Positions 1 through 4,922 of a stretch of 6,617 nucleotides of DNA are shown here, piece by piece. Below the pieces are notes generated by a model. It saw nothing but the letters and a program-made list of their open reading frames with translations. It had not been told where the DNA came from and ran no database searches. Made by a program: the position numbers and the translations under genes. The stretch lies in NCBI GenBank assembly GCA_021812265.1, contig JAKAOI010000133.1:1-6617 (forward strand), in the 5' to 3' direction. Source of the DNA: Chloroflexota bacterium (lineage in GTDB: Bacteria > Chloroflexota > Ktedonobacteria > Ktedonobacterales > JACDGC01). Numbering within the stretch: the first letter of the stretch is position 1; every line of letters begins with the position of its first letter.

Positions 1-1337
1 TTACTCCGGCCCTGATGAATATTTTAGGAAAAGCCGCATTTTGGCCGTTTATACCCAAGTTGGCGCCCGACTCAACCAAAGAAGAAATCGGTAAAGGCTT
101 GTGGGCAGGCATTGCAAATTTTGTGGTAAAACGCCCCATTATTTCTACAATATCCAGCGCTTTGCTGCTGGCAATATTTGCGTTGGGCAATATTGGTGTT
201 CCCGCCGCGTATAATCAGTTAACTGCGTTACGCGCGCCTACACAGTCTTCGCAAGGGTACTCAATATTAGCTAAACATTTTGCGCCGGGAACTTTGGCGC
301 CGTTAAACATTGTGCTGCAATTAAAGCCGGGCAGCAACGCATACCAACAATTTGCTGCCATCGATCAGATTACCCAAGCAGCGCAAAATACACCCAATAT
401 AGCGGAAGCAGATGGCCCGACTCAGCCATCAGGAAAATCCATAGGTATTACACCCACTACGCTGCAAAGTGATTTCGCCGCTTTGCCGGATGCGTTAAAA
501 ACGGCAATTCGCTCCGGAACATATTCCGGCGCCGGCGGCGCGCCTTCATCTGCCGCTAATCCTGAAATCATCGGATTATACGCCGCAGCGTCGCAATTTA
601 TTTCTGCCGATAACTCAACAGTATCCCTGAAAGTAACACTCAATACCGATCCATACGGAACACAGGCGCTGAACACGATGCAGCCATTGCTTACAGCGAT
701 TCAAAAAGCCGCAAAAAATGCTGGGCTGCAAACAACATTCATCGGACTTGCGGGAATTACACCAACCCTTACCGACACCCGAGCGGTAAATATAAACGAT
801 ATTTCCTTTATCATACCCATTGTTTTGATTATTATTGCTGTTATTTTAGGGCTGCTGCTGCGCAGTATTGTCGCGCCAATATATTTACTTGCTGCAGTCT
901 CGCTCAACTACGCCGCTGCTTTGGGTATATCATCCTTTTTCTTTACAAAAATTCAAGGAGATGAAGGATTATCATACGCCGCGCCGCTATATACCTTCAT
1001 CTTTCTTGTTGCCCTAGGCGCAGACTATACCATCTTTTTGATGTCGCGAGTGCGTGAAGAAACCGCTCATTTGGGGCTGGAAGCAGGTATGCGCATTGCT
1101 TTAAGCCGAACCGGTGGCGTTATTACTTCCGCCGGACTCATTTTGGCAGGCACATTTGCCGTGCTGACTACACTACCCTTGCGGGATTTATTTCAATTAG
1201 GGGTAACCGTTGCCACAGGTATTTTATTGGATACATTTGTTGTCCGCGGATTTTTGGTTCCGGGAATTGTTATACTGCTAAAAGACGCCAATTGGTTTCC
1301 CGGAAAAATTATCCCGCGGCAGCGGCAAGCCAAATAA
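1..1337 (+). CDS. MMPL-family (RND superfamily) transporter, C-terminal half, 5' partial
   Basis: This is the second half of a proton-driven inner-membrane transporter of the MMPL type. The reading frame is open to the left edge: codons for T-P-A-L precede the first ATG at 15, and 'PALMNILGKAAFWP' is the usual end of the first MMPL repeat. That ATG is therefore internal and the true start lies outside the window. Counting from it, the visible part has a transmembrane helix at about 44-65, a soluble extracytoplasmic domain at about 66-262, and a cluster of helices at about 263-283, 287-308, 321-343, 369-388 and 395-422. A short basic tail ends at K440. The family signature GADYTIFLMSRVREE lies at 335-349. 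D337-Y338 in it corresponds to the Asp-Tyr pair that relays protons in mycobacterial MmpL3. The gene ends with TAA TAA in tandem. The substrate cannot be read from the sequence; lipids, siderophores, peptides or drugs are possible for the family. The family call is firm and the substrate is unknown. Confidence 0.93.
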   Translation, partial: TPALMNILGKAAFWPFIPKLAPDSTKEEIGKGLWAGIANFVVKRPIISTISSALLLAIFALGNIGVPAAYNQLTALRAPTQSSQGYSILAKHFAPGTLAPLNIVLQLKPGSNAYQQFAAIDQITQAAQNTPNIAEADGPTQPSGKSIGITPTTLQSDFAALPDALKTAIRSGTYSGAGGAPSSAANPEIIGLYAAASQFISADNSTVSLKVTLNTDPYGTQALNTMQPLLTAIQKAAKNAGLQTTFIGLAGITPTLTDTRAVNINDISFIIPIVLIIIAVILGLLLRSIVAPIYLLAAVSLNYAAALGISSFFFTKIQGDEGLSYAAPLYTFIFLVALGADYTIFLMSRVREETAHLGLEAGMRIALSRTGGVITSAGLILAGTFAVLTTLPLRDLFQLGVTVATGILLDTFVVRGFLVPGIVILLKDANWFPGKIIPRQRQAK

Positions 1338-1343
1338 TAATTG

Positions 1344-1380
1344 CCGCTCCGCATAGCGGTTGGCTGACATATCCTTTTTT
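1344..1380 (+). terminator. Possible weak terminator after the transporter gene
   Basis: A short hairpin, CCGCT (1344-1348) with AGCGG (1355-1359) and a 6-nt loop, begins 6 nt after the stop codon. A run of six T (1375-1380) follows, but about 15 nt beyond the stem, which is too far for a classical intrinsic terminator. A second small AT-rich inverted repeat, TTTTCA (1377-1382) with TGAAAA (1388-1393), overlaps the T run. Termination here is plausible because a promoter candidate follows, but the structure is weak. Confidence 0.3.
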
Positions 1381-1409
1381 CACAAAATGAAAACATTCGG
1401 CTGGTTGGA

Positions 1410-1418
1410 TGGTATAGT
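1410..1418 (+). promoter_or_regulatory. Candidate extended -10 promoter for the 551-aa membrane protein
   Basis: TGGTATAGT fits the extended -10 form (TG-N-TATAGT) in the 174-bp gap, about 94 nt before the ATG at 1512. No good -35 hexamer is seen at 16-18 bp upstream, which extended -10 promoters can tolerate. If used, the transcript would have a leader of roughly 85-90 nt containing the inverted repeat at 1449-1484. This is a pattern match only. Confidence 0.4.
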
Positions 1419-1448
1419 AAAGAGAGATCACGGAAAAATACTAAGAAC

Positions 1449-1484
1449 AACCGGCTGATATTTTCTGTATGAATATATCCGGTT
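1449..1484 (+). repeat. Inverted repeat in the leader of the 551-aa membrane protein gene
   Basis: AACCGG (1449-1454) pairs with CCGGTT (1479-1484). Inside, after a CTG bulge, ATATTTT (1458-1464) pairs with AATATAT (1472-1478) with one mismatch, giving a moderately stable AT-rich hairpin with a 7-nt loop. It ends about 28 nt before the start codon. It could be a leader structure, an operator, or a relic of termination (TT follows the stem). Its function is not known. Confidence 0.45.
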
Positions 1485-1502
1485 TTATAGGTTTATTAGG
1501 AT

Positions 1503-1509
1503 AGGAAAG
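1503..1509 (+). promoter_or_regulatory. Ribosome binding site for the 551-aa protein
   Basis: AGGAAAG, with a further AGGA at 1498-1501, sits 2 nt before TATG; the AGGA core is 5 nt from the ATG at 1512. It is the best Shine-Dalgarno match in the window and supports that start codon. Confidence 0.8.
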
Positions 1510-1511
1510 AT

Positions 1512-3167
1512 ATGGATTCTCAAAATGATCCATCGTATACCGATACCGCGGAATCCGGTGAAGATTTTTTTCCTAAAACAACAAAGACGGATACACGCCA
1601 TCGCAAAGAAAGCCGCCGGCATGCGCGCCGCGAACTGATTGTGTTGGCAGAGGAAATAGCCGTCGCGGCGACAGAAATAGCGGCAAAACATCGGGCTGGT
1701 TCCGCGCGGAATGATTATTTAGAATGTGTATTTGCCTATACCCAGCTAGCGGATGAAGCGGTTAGCGGCTTTAGCTCCGAAACATTCAGCAAGGTAACGA
1801 TATCGGAGCCATACCGCCGCAAAGCAGTTGCGGCGACCCGCAGCGTCAGTAAGCTGCAGATTACGCTGCAAGGCGAAGAAACAGAAACAGCGGCAAACAA
1901 GCGCGCGGCGCTTCCTATGTTTTGGAACATGCGCGCGCGCGGTTTGCAGTTGGCGTTACAAAGCTGGCGCAACTGCTTTGGCGCGCTGCACACCGACGCT
2001 GCGCCGGAAATTTCTGCAGTAACCGAAGCCAATGAAATGTTGAAAAGCGCATATGGAATCGCAGCAATGCCTTCATGGGCGCTTTTATTTTGGCGCATCA
2101 TAACCGGCGCGGCGGCTTGGGTATGCGGGCTGCTGGCAGCGCTGTATATTGCCGCCGCCGCCGGCGCGCTGAGCGGCGGAATGAATCCGCAAACTATGCG
2201 AATAACTCTTATTGCCGCAGGAGCCGCTATTTTGGGGATATTGCTGATTAGTGAATTGTATATATATAAATACACGGCGCTAAATCGTATCGGCGCCGCA
2301 CGCTGGCGGCGAAACACTGCTATGGGCAGAATTGCCGCCACAAAATACGACACATGGATTGCTGTATTGTTTACGCTGCTGCTTTTATTGCTTGCCGGCG
2401 CCAGCGTCGCCGGATGGTTTTCTCTCAATAATACTGCGGCGTTTGCCGGACTGCAAAACGCTTGGCGCACAAACTCGGACGTCGGCGCGCACATACACAC
2501 CTTAGCGGAAGCGCTGCAAGGATTCTTATTGCCTTACACCGCAGCAATATATGGCGTCTTCCTTATACCTGCAGCTATATTGCTTTTCCCTTCACTGGCC
2601 GCCGCGCTGCATGTATACGCCGGTCAAATGATCGCGGCAACCGGCCGAATCAGAGAATATCGCATATTTTATGCGCGAGTAAATCTAAGAAACAGCTTTT
2701 TATTGTGGCTGTATGGCATAGTCATTGTAGCAGTATGCGCATTGACGGCAGCGTTTACCCAAACATTTTTCCCAATTCTTGCCTATATTGACGGTATAAA
2801 ATTTTCCTATGTTTTCCCAATTGCCGCCGCAATCGGCGCAGGAATATATATCGCCCTCATTTGGTATCCGTTTGCGCGCGGAGTAAGCCGATGGCGCGCG
2901 ACGCAGTTGCGCTTTTTCGCCAATCAGCGGCGGGACCTGAATATGCGTATGGATACTTTTGACGGCGCCGCTTCAGACAGTGAAGTAACTCAAGCGCGCA
3001 TGGCTGTTACCTTGGCTGAATATGCGCAATTGCAAGAAAATGATTTGAGCAGAATAAAAATAATGCCCTTCGCATGGTTTACAGAATTATTAGTATTCAT
3101 TGTTATTTTGCTTCTCTCCTTTTTAACAGATCAATTTTTGCAGACAGTGTGGAGATTTTTTCGATAA
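1512..3167 (+). CDS. Hypothetical polytopic membrane protein, 551 aa, about 7 TM
   Basis: I do not recognise this protein. A good ribosome binding site fixes the start at 1512. The first 35-40 residues are polar with a Lys/Arg-rich patch (about 25-40). A mostly helical, probably cytoplasmic region with many Ala, Glu and Arg residues runs from about 41 to 185. Seven hydrophobic segments follow at about 188-218, 231-252, 281-302, 337-366, 394-423, 431-453 and 520-545. The loops after segments 2, 4 and 6 (about 253-280, 367-393 and 454-519) are rich in Arg, Tyr and Trp, so by the positive-inside rule the N terminus and these loops are cytoplasmic. The protein would then be three helical hairpins plus a final helix ending in WRFFR. 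No enzyme motif, ATP-binding motif, signal peptide or Cys/His metal site is seen. Codon use matches the neighbours. It stands alone between two gaps with its own promoter candidate. Because it is long, well started and has an ordered membrane layout, it is very probably a real gene; its function is open. Confidence 0.85.
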   Translation: MDSQNDPSYTDTAESGEDFFPKTTKTDTRHRKESRRHARRELIVLAEEIAVAATEIAAKHRAGSARNDYLECVFAYTQLADEAVSGFSSETFSKVTISEPYRRKAVAATRSVSKLQITLQGEETETAANKRAALPMFWNMRARGLQLALQSWRNCFGALHTDAAPEISAVTEANEMLKSAYGIAAMPSWALLFWRIITGAAAWVCGLLAALYIAAAAGALSGGMNPQTMRITLIAAGAAILGILLISELYIYKYTALNRIGAARWRRNTAMGRIAATKYDTWIAVLFTLLLLLLAGASVAGWFSLNNTAAFAGLQNAWRTNSDVGAHIHTLAEALQGFLLPYTAAIYGVFLIPAAILLFPSLAAALHVYAGQMIAATGRIREYRIFYARVNLRNSFLLWLYGIVIVAVCALTAAFTQTFFPILAYIDGIKFSYVFPIAAAIGAGIYIALIWYPFARGVSRWRATQLRFFANQRRDLNMRMDTFDGAASDSEVTQARMAVTLAEYAQLQENDLSRIKIMPFAWFTELLVFIVILLLSFLTDQFLQTVWRFFR

Positions 3168-3233
3168 TACGCCGGAATTATTCGGAATAGCGGCGGAGTC
3201 AATGAAAACGATTGGCGCAATTGCAGCGCTGTT

Positions 3234-3242
3234 TGTTATACT
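3234..3242 (+). promoter_or_regulatory. Candidate extended -10 promoter P1 for menF-menD
   Basis: TGTTATACT fits TG-N-TATACT, a near-consensus extended -10. A weak -35 candidate, TTGGCG (3212-3217), is 19 bp upstream and overlaps the palindrome GCAATTGC (3217-3224), which could be a regulator site. The predicted transcript would start near 3249, about 185 nt before menF. Pattern match only: the same 9-mer also occurs within the transporter coding sequence at 1268-1276. Confidence 0.4.
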
Positions 3243-3296
3243 ATCCCATAAACCGGCCCCGCAGAACGAAAGCCATAGCGCAACATACAGCTTCTG

Positions 3297-3305
3297 TGTT
3301 ATACT
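3297..3305 (+). promoter_or_regulatory. Candidate extended -10 promoter P2 for menF-menD
   Basis: This is a second copy of TGTTATACT, within an 11-mer identical to that at 3234-3244 and 63 bp downstream of it. No -35 match is seen at the usual distance. Transcription would start near 3312, at the foot of the hairpin 3316-3331, leaving about 120 nt of leader before menF. Confidence 0.4.
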
Positions 3306-3315
3306 ATGAATAACA

Positions 3316-3331
3316 AACCGACTCATCGGTT
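3316..3331 (+). repeat. Small hairpin in the menF leader
   Basis: AACCGA (3316-3321) and TCGGTT (3326-3331) form a perfect 6-bp stem with a CTCA loop. AAACC (3315-3319) can alternatively pair with GGTTT (3332-3336), so two mutually exclusive folds exist. It may be an operator or RNA leader element, or chance. Confidence 0.35.
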
Positions 3332-3414
3332 GGTTTATATATTGCCGGATTTTTGACTGCCGACTTTTTACATTGCAGATATTGCTGGCGGCAAATCCGC
3401 GCAAAAAGCCTGTG

Positions 3415-3438
3415 ATGAAAGTAAACCAGATTGTATGA
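3415..3438 (+). CDS. Possible 7-codon leader ORF overlapping the menF start
   Basis: ATG at 3415 opens a short frame encoding MKVNQIV, whose TGA (3436-3438) overlaps the menF ATG (3435-3437) as ATGA. The same arrangement occurs at the menF-menD junction. Since menF itself has only a poor ribosome binding site, reinitiation from this short frame could feed menF. The frame is open further upstream (to 3310) with TTG codons at 3373 and 3382, so a longer peptide is also possible. No clear Shine-Dalgarno precedes it, and a 7-codon frame arises easily by chance. Confidence 0.2.
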   Translation: MKVNQIV

Positions 3439-4922
3439 ACGCTTCAGCTACGCATACGAAAAATACAACTACCTTGTGTTCACCGGAAAGAATGGACTCA
3501 GTAAAAGAGTTTCTTGCCCAAACCCGGCAAACCATTGCCGAAACTACCGGCGCAGCGCTATGTAGCTATGTGTTTGCCGTTGATAAAATAGATCTGCTTT
3601 TGGCATACGAAGCCGCGCAAAAATGCTCCCCCGCCTTCGCCGTTTTTTATCAGCGGCCAGAAAGCGATTTTGCCGCCGCCGCGTGGGGCAAAGCGTGGGA
3701 GGCCGCCACAGCCGGCGCAGCTAGCATGCGCGAGGCGGCAAAGCAATGGGATGCTGTCGCAGAACACGCCGCTATTCATTTTGAAACCGCTCTCTCCGCC
3801 GGGCCATGGAGTTTTCCAATAGCTATGGCAGGTTTCGCGTTTGATCCGCAACGGCAAAGATCGGAATTGTGGCAGAATTTTCCGGACGCATCGGTGGTTG
3901 CTCCGGAAATAACATGGATACAAGCAAACGCAGCTTCTGTAATGATGTGGACGTTTTACATTACAGCCGAATCTTCGATTGAAGAAATGGCGCAGCAATT
4001 GGCAAGCCGGTACGCCGAATTTGCCGCACTGTATCCCTCTGCCACGCCGGCGAAAAATACAACGGAAAGCGCTGCGCAACAAACTGTTATGCGCCCTATG
4101 CGAAGCAATAAAGAATGGATGGAATATGTTTCCGGTTGTCTGGCAGAAATAACCAATGGCGCCGGTGAGAAAATTGTGCCGGCGCGCGCAGTCTCAGCGG
4201 AAAGCGCGGCCGGTTGGGAGATAACAGCCGGCCTCGATTATTTGCGTCGCAATTATCCCGCTGCGGTTATATTTGCCATTGCGCGGAGCGGCAGCGTTTT
4301 TATGGGCGCGACACCCGAGCGGCTGGGCATGGCCGCCGACAGCAAGGTGTATACCATGGCGCTGGCGGGTTCGGCGCCCCGTGGAGCTACCGCGGATGAA
4401 GATGAAAAAATTGAGCGAGAACAGTTATTCAGTTTAAAAAATATGCGGGAACATCGGGTAGTTTCCCAGTCAATTACCACGGCGCTGCGCCAAATAACCG
4501 AATTTATTGCCGCAGATGAAACACCCAAAGCCTTAAAACTGCACAATGTGCAGCATTTACTGACACATATCAGCGGCAAATTGCAACGCCGGCGCTCCAT
4601 TCTTGATGTTGTTGAAGCCTTGCACCCAACTCCGGCAGTAGCAGGCTTGCCGCAAAACGCCGCGCTGCGGTATATTCGCAATAATGAAGCGCTGGACCGC
4701 GGCTGGTACGCTGCGCCAATCGGCTGGCTGAACACAAACGGCGACGGAGAGTTTTGGGTCGCCTTGCGTTCCGGAATCATTACCGGCGCAAACGCCACCT
4801 TGTTTGCCGGCTGCGGAGTTGTGCGCGGATCTTTGCCGGAAGATGAGCTGCGCGAATCTGAAATAAAGCTGCAAGCCATGAAAGACGCGCTGCGTATCGC
4901 TGAGGTTAAAAATACTATATGA
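3435..4922 (+). CDS. menF: Isochorismate synthase (menaquinone biosynthesis)
   Basis: MenF is a cytoplasmic, Mg2+-dependent chorismate-utilising enzyme that converts chorismate to isochorismate, the entry step to menaquinone. The 495-residue protein has a variable N-terminal part (about 1-225) and the conserved chorismate-binding fold after it. Visible motifs are EKIVPAR (K246, the likely general base), GATPERL at 291-297 (E295, the likely general acid), ALAGSAPRGAT at 309-319, REH at 338-340 (E339, Mg2+ ligand), NVQHLLTHISGKL at 371-383, LHPTPAVAGLP at 396-406, and the C-terminal ELRESEIKL (471-479) carrying the second Mg2+-binding Glu, probably E474. The K246-E295-E339 spacing nearly equals that of K190-E240-E284 in E. 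coli MenF. ATG 3435 is the first canonical start in frame; its ribosome site is weak (GAAAG at 3417-3421), and M20 (3492) is a less likely alternative. The 4-bp overlap with menD favours MenF over the siderophore or salicylate paralogues (EntC/DhbC, PchA). The family is certain and the pathway role very likely. Confidence 0.95.
   Translation: MNASATHTKNTTTLCSPERMDSVKEFLAQTRQTIAETTGAALCSYVFAVDKIDLLLAYEAAQKCSPAFAVFYQRPESDFAAAAWGKAWEAATAGAASMREAAKQWDAVAEHAAIHFETALSAGPWSFPIAMAGFAFDPQRQRSELWQNFPDASVVAPEITWIQANAASVMMWTFYITAESSIEEMAQQLASRYAEFAALYPSATPAKNTTESAAQQTVMRPMRSNKEWMEYVSGCLAEITNGAGEKIVPARAVSAESAAGWEITAGLDYLRRNYPAAVIFAIARSGSVFMGATPERLGMAADSKVYTMALAGSAPRGATADEDEKIEREQLFSLKNMREHRVVSQSITTALRQITEFIAADETPKALKLHNVQHLLTHISGKLQRRRSILDVVEALHPTPAVAGLPQNAALRYIRNNEALDRGWYAAPIGWLNTNGDGEFWVALRSGIITGANATLFAGCGVVRGSLPEDELRESEIKLQAMKDALRIAEVKNTI

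Larger units (their letters stand above)
3168..3434 (+). other. 267-bp intergenic regulatory region upstream of menF
   Basis: No convincing gene lies here. Just after the stop at 3167, CGCCG (3170-3174) can pair with CGGCG (3191-3195) around a 16-nt loop, without a following T run, so it is a poor terminator. Further on are the palindrome GCAATTGC (3217-3224), two copies of TGTTATACTAT (3234-3244 and 3297-3307), a 6-bp hairpin (3316-3331), a possible TTGACT -35 element (3353-3358) and a 7-codon ORF that overlaps the menF start. Together these make it the likely control region of the men operon. Confidence 0.6.

Noticed and set aside
15..17. ATG at 15 as the true start of the transporter
   Set aside because: The frame is open to the window edge, and the residues around it match the middle of MMPL proteins, just before the second repeat. 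The protein would also lack its first six helices.
1387..1458. 23-codon frame on the + strand in the first gap
   Set aside because: It has no Shine-Dalgarno, and it spans the promoter candidate at 1410-1418, which would put its start codon upstream of the transcript.
1736..2500. 254-codon open frame on the - strand inside the 551-aa protein gene
   Set aside because: It lies antisense to a better-supported gene with a ribosome binding site and an ordered membrane layout. Its translation shows no recognisable motif. The GCG/GGC-rich codon use of the sense gene leaves the opposite strand poor in stops.
3306..3356. 16-codon frame (ATG 3306, TGA 3354-3356) as a men leader peptide
   Set aside because: Its ATG directly abuts the -10 hexamer 3300-3305, so that promoter would start transcription downstream of it. 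It lacks a ribosome site if read from the upstream promoter.
3123..3404. 93-codon open frame on the - strand across the menF upstream gap
   Set aside because: It runs through the end of the membrane-protein gene and the whole control region. No motif was recognised in it, and the gap is better explained as regulatory DNA.
3435..4922. Anthranilate or aminodeoxychorismate synthase component (TrpE/PabB) instead of MenF
   Set aside because: The GATPERL, ALAGSAPRG and LHPTPAVAGLP motifs and the direct overlap with menD fit isochorismate synthase, and no glutamine amidotransferase partner is adjacent.
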